Positions 7,823 to 16,737 of a stretch of 64,000 nt of DNA are shown here, piece after piece. Source of the stretch: an uncultured Oscillospiraceae bacterium (GTDB taxonomy: Bacteria > Bacillota > Clostridia > Oscillospirales > Acutalibacteraceae); the NCBI GenBank assembly GCA_905192745.1, contig CAJJLZ010000006.1, positions 1 to 64,000 on the forward strand. Reading direction: 5' to 3'. Under the pieces are notes generated by a model. It had not been told where the DNA came from. It was given only the letters and a program-made list of their open reading frames with translations, and searched no databases. Numbering within the stretch: position 1 is the first letter of the stretch; each line of letters begins with the position of its first letter. The translations under genes and the position numbers were made by a program.

Positions 7823-9061
7823 ATGTGGGAAGTGATGGCGGCGGTTTGCTCTGCGGCGGCGGTTCTTCTCGGCATTGTTATCCTCTTTCGGCTGCCGAAA
7901 AATCAAAACGACGGCGTGACCTACGACCAACTGCGGCGGGGGATGGCGGAGCAGAGCAACGATACCATGCGTCAGCTCAGCCTCCTGAAACAGGAGCTGG
8001 ACACCGCCATGAAAAACAACAGCCAGTTGACCGGGCTGAACATCGAGCAGATGACCCGGGTAATCGACCGCCGGCTGGCCGCGATGCAGGATACCGTGGA
8101 CCGCAGCATCCGCACCCTGCAGGAGGACAATGCGAAAAAGCTGGATTCCATGCGGCAGACGGTGGATGAAAAGCTGACCGTTACGCTGGAAAAGCGGCTG
8201 GGCGAGAGTTTTCATACCGTAAGCGAACAACTGAAAAAGGTGTATGAAGGGCTGGGGGAAATGCAGACTCTGGCCACCGGGGTGGGCGATCTGAAGAAGG
8301 TGCTTACCAATGTGAAAACACGGGGCACTTGGGGCGAGGTTGCGCTCGGCAGTCTGCTGGAACAGCTTCTCAGCCCGCAGCAGTATAAAGCGAACGTCAA
8401 GGTGGCTCCCCGGCGGAACGAGATCGTGGAATACGCGATCTGTCTGCCGGGAAGGGAGGATGGGCTGGAAACGGTGTATCTTCCCATCGACAGCAAATTC
8501 CCGATGGAAAGCTATATCCGTCTGGCGGATGCGTCGGAAGCGGGGGATCCCGCCGGGGTGGACGCGGCTTCCCGCCAGCTGGAGACGGCAGTGAAGGAAT
8601 GCGCCCGCGATATCCGGGATAAATACATTGTGCCGCCCCATACCACCGATTTCGCTATTCTTTTTCTCCCGACCGAAGGGCTGTACGCCGAAATCACCCG
8701 CCGGGCGGAGCTCTGCGCTGCGCTGCAGCGGGACTGCCGGATCACCATTATGGGGCCGACCACGCTGGGTGCGTTCCTGAACAGCCTGCAGATGGGCTTT
8801 AAGACGCTGGCGATCCAGAAACGTTCCGGAGAGGTGTGGAAGCTGCTCGGCGCGATCAAAACCGAGTTCGGCCGCTTTGGCGAGGCGCTTTCCGCTACCC
8901 AGAAGAAGCTGGAGGAAGCGACGGCGAATATCAGCCGTGCCTCCCGGCGGACTGAATTGATCCGGAACCGGCTGCGCTCGGTGGAGGAATTGCCGGAGAG
9001 CGACGCGGCAGGGCTGCTCGGAGAGGGCGGCGTGGACAGAACGGACAATCCGGATTTTTAA
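7823..9061 (+). CDS. rmuC: RmuC-family DNA recombination protein
   Basis: 412 residues. An N-terminal membrane segment (about residues 5-22, VMAAVCSAAAVLLGIVILF) is followed by a long predicted coiled coil (~30-140), then the RmuC nuclease-like domain with the family blocks GTWGEVALGSLLEQ, PIDSKFPMESYIRL, FAILFLPTEGLYAE and GPTTLGAFLNSLQMG. In E. coli RmuC limits inversions at short repeats; its biochemistry is not well defined. It sits between pyrC and pyrF in the same transcript, which is unusual and may simply reflect shared replication-linked expression. Confidence 0.93.
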   Translation: MWEVMAAVCSAAAVLLGIVILFRLPKNQNDGVTYDQLRRGMAEQSNDTMRQLSLLKQELDTAMKNNSQLTGLNIEQMTRVIDRRLAAMQDTVDRSIRTLQEDNAKKLDSMRQTVDEKLTVTLEKRLGESFHTVSEQLKKVYEGLGEMQTLATGVGDLKKVLTNVKTRGTWGEVALGSLLEQLLSPQQYKANVKVAPRRNEIVEYAICLPGREDGLETVYLPIDSKFPMESYIRLADASEAGDPAGVDAASRQLETAVKECARDIRDKYIVPPHTTDFAILFLPTEGLYAEITRRAELCAALQRDCRITIMGPTTLGAFLNSLQMGFKTLAIQKRSGEVWKLLGAIKTEFGRFGEALSATQKKLEEATANISRASRRTELIRNRLRSVEELPESDAAGLLGEGGVDRTDNPDF

Positions 9062-9097
9062 AGAATCATTACTTATAATACTTAAACGGAGGTAACT

Positions 9098-10012
9098 ATG
9101 GCGCTGGACAGACTGATTGAAGGAATTAAACGCACCCATAACCCCACCGTGGCGGGGCTGGATCCTAAACTGGAGTACATTCCGGATTTTCTGGTGGAGA
9201 AAGCGTTCGCCGCGCACGGCGAAACGCTGGAGGGTGCGGCGGCGGCGATCCTTGCCTATAATAAAGGACTGATCGACGCGCTGTGCGACATTGTCCCGGC
9301 GGTGAAGCCGCAGGCCGCGTACTACGAAATGTATGGGTGGCCCGGGGTGCGGACCCTCAGCGAAACCATTGCCTATGCGAAATCCAAGGGGATGTTCGTC
9401 ATCACCGACGGCAAGCGGAACGACATCGGCAGCACGATGGAGGCGTACGCCGCGGCCCATCTCGGAAAAACGAAGGTGGGCGGAGCGGAAATCGCCGCTT
9501 TTGGCGGAGACGCGCTGACGGTGAACGGTTACCTTGGCGAAGACGGGATCCGGCCCCTGCTGGAGACTTGCCGCCAGAATGACGCCGGTATCATCGTGCT
9601 GGTGAAAACATCGAATCCCTCCTCCGGCGAATTGCAGGACCGCCGGATCGACGGGGAAACGGTGTACCGGACGATGGGAAGCCTCTGCGAAAAGTGGGGA
9701 AAGGAGCTCCCCGGCAAATACGGCTATTCCGGCGTCGGCGCGGTGGTGGGCGCTACTTATCCCGCTCAGCTTGCTGAACTGCGGGCCGCGCTGCCGCATA
9801 CCTTCTTTCTGGTGCCCGGTTACGGGGCGCAGGGCGGCGGGGCGGCCGACGTGGCGGGCGCGTTCGACAAGGAGGGAATGGGCGCGGTTGTCAACTCTTC
9901 CCGCGCCATCCTCTGTGCATGGAAAAAGGAAGGCTGCGCGCCGGAGGATTACGCCGGCGCGGCGCGGCGGGAGGCCCTGCGGATGCGGGACGATATCCTG
10001 AGCGTGCTGTGA
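9098..10012 (+). CDS. pyrF: Orotidine 5'-phosphate decarboxylase (type 2)
   Basis: Last step to UMP. 304 residues, the long type 2 form rather than the ~240-residue type 1 enzyme. The catalytic Lys-Asp array is DGKRNDIGSTMEAY near residue 105, with NPTVAGLDPKLEY at the N-terminus and phosphate-binding VPGYGAQGGGAADV near 245. GGAGG precedes the ATG. Confidence 0.95.
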   Translation: MALDRLIEGIKRTHNPTVAGLDPKLEYIPDFLVEKAFAAHGETLEGAAAAILAYNKGLIDALCDIVPAVKPQAAYYEMYGWPGVRTLSETIAYAKSKGMFVITDGKRNDIGSTMEAYAAAHLGKTKVGGAEIAAFGGDALTVNGYLGEDGIRPLLETCRQNDAGIIVLVKTSNPSSGELQDRRIDGETVYRTMGSLCEKWGKELPGKYGYSGVGAVVGATYPAQLAELRAALPHTFFLVPGYGAQGGGAADVAGAFDKEGMGAVVNSSRAILCAWKKEGCAPEDYAGAARREALRMRDDILSVL

Positions 10013-10102
10013 AGCGTGTGAAAGCAGGGAAAGCAGGAAAGCAAGAATAAAGGATGCCGGCGGCAGCATCCCGCCGGAAAAGTAAGCGGAAGGAATGGGA
10101 TT

Positions 10103-11200
10103 ATGGCAGCGATGGAAAAGAAAATAAAAACCGCCTATCTCCTGCTGGAGGACGGAACCAGCTACAAGGGCTATGCTATGGGCGCCGAGGGTTCGGCTGT
10201 GGGGGAAGTGGTGTTCAACACCGACATGACCACCTACCAGGACCTGCTGCAGGACCCGACCTACTCCGGCCAGATCGTGGTGCAGACCTACCCGCTGATC
10301 GGCAACCGGGGCGTGGACCCCGAGGCCCCGTCCAAGCTGATGGCGAGCGGCTACATTGTACGGGAATGGTGCGTGGAGCCGACCGACGCCCATGAATTCG
10401 TTACGCTGGACGAATATCTGAAGCAGCGCGGGATCGTCGGCCTCTGCGGTATCGACACCCGGGCGCTGACCCGCCATATCCGGGATCACGGGGTGATGAA
10501 CGGCGTGATCGCCGAATCCCTCGACGACCGGGAAGCTTTGCTGGCGCGGCTGGAGGGTTACCGCGTTCCGCCGGCAGTGGGGCAGATCACGGTGAAGGAG
10601 CCGCAGCGGCGGGTATTGGAGGGGGCCAAATACCGGCTTGCCATTCCGGATTACGGCTTCCGCCGTTCCATTCTCTCCCATTTTGAAAAAATGGGCTGCG
10701 CCTGCACGATCTATCCGGCCTATACCTCCGCGGCGGAAATTCTCGCCGATAACCCGGACGGCATCGTTCTCTCCGACGGCCCGGGCGATCCTTGGGACAA
10801 TCCGGAAATTATCGATATCCTCCGCGAGCTGATGAAAAGCGGCAAGCCGCTGTTCGGCTGGGGGCTCGGCCATCAGCTTCTGGCGGTGGCGAACGGCTTC
10901 CGAATCGAAAAACTGCCGGTGGGTCACCGCGGAAGCAACCAGCCGGTGCGCGACAGGGAAACCCTCCGGGTGATGACCACCGAACAGAACCACGGCTATG
11001 CCGTCGCTCTGGACAGCATTGATTCCGGGCGGGCGGACGCGTTCCTCCGCAACGTCAACGATGGAACGGTTGAAGGAATCCGGTATAAAACCATTCCGGC
11101 TATGACCGTGCAGTTTGAACCGTCCAACGGACGGGGCTATCAGGATACGGCCTGCATTTTTGAGGAATTCGCTTCGATGCTGGAGCGGGCGAAGCCGTAA
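10103..11200 (+). CDS. carA: Carbamoyl-phosphate synthase small subunit lacking the glutaminase triad
   Basis: Normally hydrolyses glutamine and passes ammonia to CarB. At 365 residues it is full length. The N-terminal CPSase domain (FNTDMTTYQDLLQDPTY, GLCGIDTRALTRHIR) and the class I amidotransferase fold (LSDGPGDPWDNP, GHRGSNQPVRD, EQNHGYAV) are recognisable. The nucleophile motif, usually GICLGHQ, reads GWGLGHQ (Gly254), and the motif usually HPEASPG reads EPSNGRG, so catalytic His and Glu become Glu339 and Ser341. All three triad residues are gone without any frameshift. I infer no glutamine hydrolysis and use of free ammonia. It lies 57 bp before carB. Confidence 0.92.
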   Translation: MAAMEKKIKTAYLLLEDGTSYKGYAMGAEGSAVGEVVFNTDMTTYQDLLQDPTYSGQIVVQTYPLIGNRGVDPEAPSKLMASGYIVREWCVEPTDAHEFVTLDEYLKQRGIVGLCGIDTRALTRHIRDHGVMNGVIAESLDDREALLARLEGYRVPPAVGQITVKEPQRRVLEGAKYRLAIPDYGFRRSILSHFEKMGCACTIYPAYTSAAEILADNPDGIVLSDGPGDPWDNPEIIDILRELMKSGKPLFGWGLGHQLLAVANGFRIEKLPVGHRGSNQPVRDRETLRVMTTEQNHGYAVALDSIDSGRADAFLRNVNDGTVEGIRYKTIPAMTVQFEPSNGRGYQDTACIFEEFASMLERAKP

Positions 11201-11257
11201 AATTTACGGCGGAACAGGATGGAAACGACGGAGACAGAAAGGAATGGGATCTGAGCG

Positions 11258-14200
11258 ATGCCGAAACGCGATGATGTGAAAAAGGTGCTGGTGATCGGTT
11301 CCGGCCCGATCGTGATCGGGCAGGCGGCCGAATTCGATTATGCCGGAACACAGGCCTGCCGCGCGCTGCGGGAGGAAGGGCTGGAGGTCGTGCTGGTGAA
11401 CTCCAATCCGGCTACGATCATGACCGACAAGACCATGGCGGATAAAATCTATATCGAGCCGCTGACCCTTGACGTGGTTAAACGGATTATCGACATGGAA
11501 AAGCCGGACAGCGTGCTGGCGAATATGGGCGGGCAGACCGGCCTGAATATCGGTATGGAGCTGTCGGAAGGGGATTTCTTGGAGAAACGCGGCGTAAAAC
11601 TGCTCGGCGTGAATCCGGAGACCATCCGCAAGGCGGAGGACCGGCAGATTTTCAAGGACACCATGCTGGCCATCAATGAGCCCTGCATCCCTTCCAAGGT
11701 GGTGGAGTCGGTCGCGGACGCGCTGGAGTTTGCCCACACCATCGGGTATCCGGTGGTGGTCCGCCCGGCGTATACCCTCGGCGGCACCGGCGGCGGCTTT
11801 GTCCACAACGATGAGGAGATGCAGGAGATCTGCGCGGGCGGTCTGCGGGCCTCCCTTATTCATCAGGTGCTGATCGAAAAGAGCGTGGCCGGCTGGAAGG
11901 AAATCGAGTTTGAGGTCATCCGGGACGGCGCGGGCAACTGCATCGAGGTCTGCTCGATGGAAAACGTCGACCCGGTCGGCGTGCATACCGGCGACTCCAT
12001 CGTGGTGGCCCCCGCCCAGACCATGACGGCGGACGAATTCCGGATGATGCGGTCCGCCGCGCTGAACATCGTGACCGCCCTCGGGGTGGAGGGAGGCTGC
12101 AACGTGCAGTTTGCCCTGAAGCCGGACAGCCGGGAATACGCCGTAATCGAGGTGAATCCCCGGGTTTCCCGATCCTCCGCCCTTGCGTCCAAGGCGACCG
12201 GCTATCCGATTGCCAAGGTGGCCTGCAAGATCGCCATCGGCTACCGGCTGGATGAGATCGTGAACGCGGTGACCGGCAAGACCTACGCCTGCAATGAGCC
12301 GGCGGTGGATTACTGCGTCATCAAGTTCCCCAAATGGCCGTTCGACAAGTTTGTTTACGCCGACCGCCGGCTCGGCACCCAGATGAAGGCGACCGGCGAG
12401 GTCATGTCCATCGGCGCGGGCTTTGAGATCGCCTTTATGAAGGCGGTCCGCTCCATCGAGCTGGGAATCGACACCCCTAGCCTGCCGAAACTTGCGAAGA
12501 AAAGCGACGAGGAGATCCGGGAGATCATCGCCCGGATGGACGACGAGCGGATTTTCGCTATCTACGAGGCGATTACCCGCGGCATCATGACGGCGGATGA
12601 AATCTTTGAAATGACCAGAATCGACCGGTGGTTCCTGTCCAAGCTGAACCGGCTGGCCGCGATGGAAAAGGAGCTCAAAACCGCCGCGCTGGATGAGGAA
12701 ACCTATCTGCGGGCGAAAAAGCTCGGCTTTCTGGATAAGACCATTGAGCGTCTGTCCGGGCAGAAACCGCCCATGCACCGGTATGCCGCCTATAAAATGG
12801 TGGATACCTGTGCGGCCGAATTCGTTGCCGAAACGCCCTACTTCTATTCCTCCTGGGATGAAGAGAACGAAGCGGAAATTTACCGTGAACGGCTGAATTC
12901 CAACAAAAAACGAGTGATCGTGTTCGGCTCGGGTCCGATCCGGATCGGACAGGGCATCGAGTTTGACTACTGCTCGGTTCACTGCGTCCGCACCCTGAAG
13001 AAGCTGGGCTATGAGGCGATCATCGCCAACAACAATCCCGAAACGGTTTCCACCGATTTCGATACCTCCGACCGGCTGTATTTTGATCCGCTGACTCCGG
13101 AGGACGTGGACAGCGTGCTGGAAACCGAGCAGCCGGAAGCAGTGGTGGTGCAGTTCGGCGGCCAGACCGCGATCAAGCTGACCAAGCATCTGGAAGAAAA
13201 GAGGGTCCGTATCCTGGGCACTCCGGCCGACAGCATCGACGCGGCCGAGGACCGGGAGCGCTTCGACGAGCTACTGGAGCAGTGCGGCATCCCCCGTCCG
13301 CAGGGTTCCACGGTGTTCACCACCGAGGAGGCCGTCGGGGTCGCCAACCGGCTCGGCTATCCGGTGCTGCTCCGTCCGTCCTATGTGCTGGGCGGCCAGA
13401 ACATGATTATTGCCTACGACGACAACGACGTGCGGGAGTATATGACCATCATCACCTCCCATAAGCTCGAAAATCCGGTGCTGATCGATAAGTACCTGAT
13501 GGGCAAAGAGGTCGAGGTGGATGCGATCTGCGACGGCACGGATTACCTTATCCCCGGCATTATGGAGCATATCGAGCGGGCGGGCGTCCATTCGGGCGAC
13601 TCGATCTCGGTCTATCCCTCCCAGACGCTGAGCCGGAGAATCAAGGATACCATCGTCGATTACACCGGCCGGCTGGCCCGGGCCCTGAAGGTAGTCGGAC
13701 TGGTCAACATCCAGTATGTGGTGTATCAGGACACGGTGTATGTGATCGAGGTGAATCCCCGCTCCTCCCGGACCGTCCCGTATATCAGCAAGGTCACCAA
13801 TATTCCGATGGTGGAGCTGGCCACCCGCTGCATGCTGGGCGAACCGCTGAAGAATATGGGGTACGGTCTCGGCGTGGCGCCGGAACCGGATTATGTCGCG
13901 GTGAAGGTTCCGGTGTTCAGCTTTGAAAAGCTGCGGGATCTGGACGTGCAGCTGGGGCCGGAAATGAAATCCACCGGTGAAGTGCTTGGCCTTGCCAGGA
14001 CGTTTGACGACGCGCTTTATAAGGGCTTGGTCGCGGCCGGCTATAAAATGAAGAAGGACGGCGGCGTGCTTATTACGGTGCGGGATTCCGACAAGCCCGA
14101 GGCGATGGAGCTGGCGGATAAATTTGCCTCGCAAGGCTTCAGCCTTTACGCCACGGCAGGAACGGCCAACCGGCTGAACAAGCAGATGATCCCGGCCTCC

Positions 14201-14452
14201 GCCGTGCGGAAGATGCATGAGGAGCATCCGAATATCGTCGATCTGATTGAAAGCGGAAAGGTGGATTACATCCTTTCCACCGACGCGCACGGGCGGGACC
14301 CGAAGCTGGCCAGCGTACAGATGCGCCGGCTGGGTCTGGAGCATGCGATCCCCGTGTTCACTTCGGTGGACACCGCCGCCGCCATGCTGCGCTGTCTGGC
14401 GATGGATAAAACCATGGCGGATATGGAACTGATCGATATCACGAAGGTTTGA
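11258..14452 (+). CDS. carB: Carbamoyl-phosphate synthase large subunit
   Basis: Makes carbamoyl phosphate from bicarbonate, ammonia and 2 ATP. 1064 residues with the full duplicated architecture: two ATP-grasp halves, each starting with a phosphate loop (VIGSGPIVIGQAAEFDYAG near residue 10 and FGSGPIRIGQGIEFDYCS near 555), PAYTLGGTGGG and PSYVLGGQNM blocks, metal-binding EVNPRVSRSSALASKATG and EVNPRSSRTVPYISK, and a C-terminal MGS-like allosteric domain from about residue 930. Unlike its partner CarA, it shows no lost catalytic residue that I can see. Confidence 0.97.
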   Translation: MPKRDDVKKVLVIGSGPIVIGQAAEFDYAGTQACRALREEGLEVVLVNSNPATIMTDKTMADKIYIEPLTLDVVKRIIDMEKPDSVLANMGGQTGLNIGMELSEGDFLEKRGVKLLGVNPETIRKAEDRQIFKDTMLAINEPCIPSKVVESVADALEFAHTIGYPVVVRPAYTLGGTGGGFVHNDEEMQEICAGGLRASLIHQVLIEKSVAGWKEIEFEVIRDGAGNCIEVCSMENVDPVGVHTGDSIVVAPAQTMTADEFRMMRSAALNIVTALGVEGGCNVQFALKPDSREYAVIEVNPRVSRSSALASKATGYPIAKVACKIAIGYRLDEIVNAVTGKTYACNEPAVDYCVIKFPKWPFDKFVYADRRLGTQMKATGEVMSIGAGFEIAFMKAVRSIELGIDTPSLPKLAKKSDEEIREIIARMDDERIFAIYEAITRGIMTADEIFEMTRIDRWFLSKLNRLAAMEKELKTAALDEETYLRAKKLGFLDKTIERLSGQKPPMHRYAAYKMVDTCAAEFVAETPYFYSSWDEENEAEIYRERLNSNKKRVIVFGSGPIRIGQGIEFDYCSVHCVRTLKKLGYEAIIANNNPETVSTDFDTSDRLYFDPLTPEDVDSVLETEQPEAVVVQFGGQTAIKLTKHLEEKRVRILGTPADSIDAAEDRERFDELLEQCGIPRPQGSTVFTTEEAVGVANRLGYPVLLRPSYVLGGQNMIIAYDDNDVREYMTIITSHKLENPVLIDKYLMGKEVEVDAICDGTDYLIPGIMEHIERAGVHSGDSISVYPSQTLSRRIKDTIVDYTGRLARALKVVGLVNIQYVVYQDTVYVIEVNPRSSRTVPYISKVTNIPMVELATRCMLGEPLKNMGYGLGVAPEPDYVAVKVPVFSFEKLRDLDVQLGPEMKSTGEVLGLARTFDDALYKGLVAAGYKMKKDGGVLITVRDSDKPEAMELADKFASQGFSLYATAGTANRLNKQMIPASAVRKMHEEHPNIVDLIESGKVDYILSTDAHGRDPKLASVQMRRLGLEHAIPVFTSVDTAAAMLRCLAMDKTMADMELIDITKV

Positions 14453-14491
14453 TTCTAAACAGAAGCTCGATAAGCAAGAAGGAGGAATTCC

Positions 14492-15268
14492 ATGCGCTAT
14501 ACACAGGAGATGGGGAAGCTGCTCAGCAAGACCGAGCTTGCTCCGGGCGTGTACAATTTTGTCCTCTCCGCGCGGTCGATTGCCGGGGCGGCTTCGGCCG
14601 GGCAGTTTGTGAACGTCCTCTGCGGCAGCTATCAGCTGCGGCGGCCGATTTCCATCGCGGGATTCGACGCGGAACGGGGGATTCTCCGTCTCATATTCGA
14701 GGTGCGGGGAAAAGGCACCGACTGGCTGGCCGGCCGCGAGGCAGGGGAGATGCTGGATCTTGTCGGTCCGCTGGGCCACGGATTCCCGCTTTCCGATCCG
14801 TCGAAAAAGGCGGTGCTGGTCGGGGGAGGGATTGGAACGCCCCCCCTTCTTCCGCCGGCGCAGTTTTACGGGGCGAACGCCACGGTAATTACCGGCTTCC
14901 GCAACGGCGGCGCGGCGATCCTGCAGGCGGATTTTGAAGCGGCGGGCGCAAAGACCATCCTCTGCACGGACGACGGCTCCGCCGGCTTCCACGGCTTCAC
15001 CACGCAGGCGCTGGAGCGGCATCTGGAGGAAAACGACTGCGGCGTGATTTATACCTGCGGCCCCAAGGTGATGATGCGGGGGGTGGCGAAGCTGGCCGAA
15101 GCGAAGGGCGTCCCCTGTTATGTGTCCATGGAGGAGCGGATGGCCTGCGGCGTCGGTGCCTGTCTGGGCTGTGTGTGCCAGACAAAGGATAAGGACGGCC
15201 CGCACCGTACCCGCGTCTGTCTGAACGGCCCGGTGTTCGATTCCAAGGAGGTGGACTGGGATGCCTGA
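14492..15268 (+). CDS. pyrK: Dihydroorotate dehydrogenase electron-transfer subunit
   Basis: Carries electrons from PyrD to NAD through FAD and a 2Fe-2S cluster. 258 residues: FAD-binding RRPISIAGFD near residue 50, NAD-binding GGGIGTPPLLPPAQFYGA near 110, and the C-terminal cluster motif CGVGACLGCVC plus a later Cys at RTRVCLNGPV. GGAGGA precedes the ATG. It overlaps pyrD by 8 bp, so the two are probably translationally coupled. Presence of PyrK shows that PyrD is the NAD-linked type 1B enzyme. Confidence 0.95.
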   Translation: MRYTQEMGKLLSKTELAPGVYNFVLSARSIAGAASAGQFVNVLCGSYQLRRPISIAGFDAERGILRLIFEVRGKGTDWLAGREAGEMLDLVGPLGHGFPLSDPSKKAVLVGGGIGTPPLLPPAQFYGANATVITGFRNGGAAILQADFEAAGAKTILCTDDGSAGFHGFTTQALERHLEENDCGVIYTCGPKVMMRGVAKLAEAKGVPCYVSMEERMACGVGACLGCVCQTKDKDGPHRTRVCLNGPVFDSKEVDWDA

Positions 15269-16181
15269 TACGACTATGGCGGTGAATCTCTGCGGTGTGA
15301 CGCTGAAGAATCCGGTGATCGCGGCGTCCGGTACCTTCGGCTACGGCATGGAATACAATGAGTTCTATCCGGTTTCCCGTCTCGGCGGGGTTTCCTGCAA
15401 GGGGACAACGCTCCGGGAGCGGGCGGGCAATCATGCCCCGCGGATTGCGGAGACGCCCTCCGGTATGCTGAACAGCGTCGGGCTGCAGAATCCGGGAGTG
15501 GGTCCGTTTCTGTCGGTATATCTTCCCTGGCTGAAAAAGCAGGGGACGGCCGCGATCGCCAATATTGCCGGCAACTCGGTGGAGGAATACTGCGAGATGG
15601 CGGAACGCCTTCATGACTCCGCCGTGGATATCGTGGAGCTGAATATTTCCTGTCCCAATGTGAAGCACGGCGGCGTGAATTTCGGCACCTCCTGCGACAG
15701 CGTCGCTCAGGTGACGGGGGAGGTAAAAAAGCGCTGCGGCAAGCCGCTGATGGTGAAGCTGACCCCCAATGTGACCAGCATCGGCGATATCGCGGCGGCG
15801 GCGGAAGCGGCCGGGGCGGACGCGCTTTCCCTGATTAATACCCTGACGGGGATGCGGATCGATATCCGCACCCGCCGTCCGATTCTGCACAACAATACCG
15901 GCGGACTGTCCGGCCCCGCCGTGTTCCCGGTCGCCGTGAGGATGGTGCGGGAGGTTTATAAGCGGGTGAAGGTACCGGTGGTCGGCATGGGCGGCATTTC
16001 CACCTGGGAGGACGCGGCGGAAATGATGATCGCCGGGGCGGCGGCCGTTCAGGTGGGGATCGCCAATTTCCGCGATCCGATGGCTTGTGTGAAGATCATC
16101 GACGGGCTGGAGACATTCGCGGAACAGAACAACCTGCACAGCATTACCGAGCTGACCGGAACGCTGAACGAGTGGCAGTGA
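15261..16181 (+). CDS. pyrD: Dihydroorotate dehydrogenase, catalytic subunit (type 1B)
   Basis: Oxidises dihydroorotate to orotate with FMN. 306 residues. Family blocks include NPVIAASGTFGYG near residue 15, NSVGLQNPGVG near 70, the catalytic region ELNISCPNVKHGGVNFG near 130 with the type 1B cysteine, and FMN-phosphate binding GMGGISTWEDAAEMM and GAAAVQVGIANF near the C-terminus. Confidence 0.96.
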   Translation: MPDTTMAVNLCGVTLKNPVIAASGTFGYGMEYNEFYPVSRLGGVSCKGTTLRERAGNHAPRIAETPSGMLNSVGLQNPGVGPFLSVYLPWLKKQGTAAIANIAGNSVEEYCEMAERLHDSAVDIVELNISCPNVKHGGVNFGTSCDSVAQVTGEVKKRCGKPLMVKLTPNVTSIGDIAAAAEAAGADALSLINTLTGMRIDIRTRRPILHNNTGGLSGPAVFPVAVRMVREVYKRVKVPVVGMGGISTWEDAAEMMIAGAAAVQVGIANFRDPMACVKIIDGLETFAEQNNLHSITELTGTLNEWQ

Positions 16182-16225
16182 GAGAAAAGCACGGCGAAAC
16201 AGAGGAAACGGGGAGGAAACCGTTT

Positions 16226-16660
16226 GTGAAAATTCTTGGCGTAGATCTGGGTACGGTGCGCACCGGCCTTGCGATTTCCGACCCGTCGGCGTTCATCGCC
16301 TCGCCAATCGGGACGGTCACGCAGCGGGATTTGGACAAGCTGGCCGGGCAGGTGGCACAGACCGCCCGGGAGCAGGCGGCGGCGGAAATCGTCGTGGGGC
16401 ATCCCCGGAATATGGACGGCAGCCGGGGGGAAAGCGCCCGCCGGGCGGAAGGGTTTGCGGAAACGCTCCGCACACTGACCGGCCTTCCCGTTCATTTATG
16501 GGACGAACGGATGACCACCGTGTCGGCCATCGGGGTGCTGAACGAGACTAATACCCGGGGAAAAAAGCGGAAGGCCGTGGTGGACACGGTGGCCGCGACC
16601 ATTATTTTACAGGACTATCTGGACGCTAGGCGGCTTCAGCAGAAAGAGACGGAGACGTGA
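16226..16660 (+). CDS. ruvX: YqgF/RuvX family Holliday-junction resolvase-like protein
   Basis: RNase H-like fold linked to 5' processing of pre-16S rRNA and proposed as a Holliday-junction resolvase. From the GTG at 16226 (GGGGAGGA eight bases upstream) it has 144 residues, typical for the family. Motifs: first acidic strand ILGVDLGTVRTGLAISD, GHPRNMDGSRGESARRAE, LWDERMTTVSA and the last acidic residue in KAVVDTVAATIILQDYL. An in-frame extension back to 16085 lies inside pyrD and is unlikely. Last gene of the pyr transcript. Confidence 0.9.
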   Translation: MKILGVDLGTVRTGLAISDPSAFIASPIGTVTQRDLDKLAGQVAQTAREQAAAEIVVGHPRNMDGSRGESARRAEGFAETLRTLTGLPVHLWDERMTTVSAIGVLNETNTRGKKRKAVVDTVAATIILQDYLDARRLQQKETET

Positions 16661-16691
16661 CCTCTCCCGCGGCGTACAGGCAAACAAGCAT

Positions 16692-16728
16692 AAAAAGGAG
16701 GAAGAGAGACACTCTCTTCCTCCTTTTT
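16692..16728. terminator. Terminator shared by ruvX and the C39-like gene
   Basis: 17-bp perfect stem AAAAAGGAGGAAGAGAG / CTCTCTTCCTCCTTTTT with a 3-base loop, between convergent genes. Confidence 0.85.
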
Positions 16729-16737
16729 GCTCTGGAT

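Noticed and set aside
7748..10993. 1081-codon open frame on the minus strand opposite rmuC-pyrF-carA
   Set aside because: It lies opposite three confidently identified genes, its translation is His/Arg/Gln/Gly-rich with no family motif, and long antisense frames are expected at this GC content.
15261..16225. Longer ruvX beginning at 16085
   Set aside because: The extension overlaps the pyrD end and has unrelated composition; GTG 16226 has the ribosome-binding site and gives the family length.
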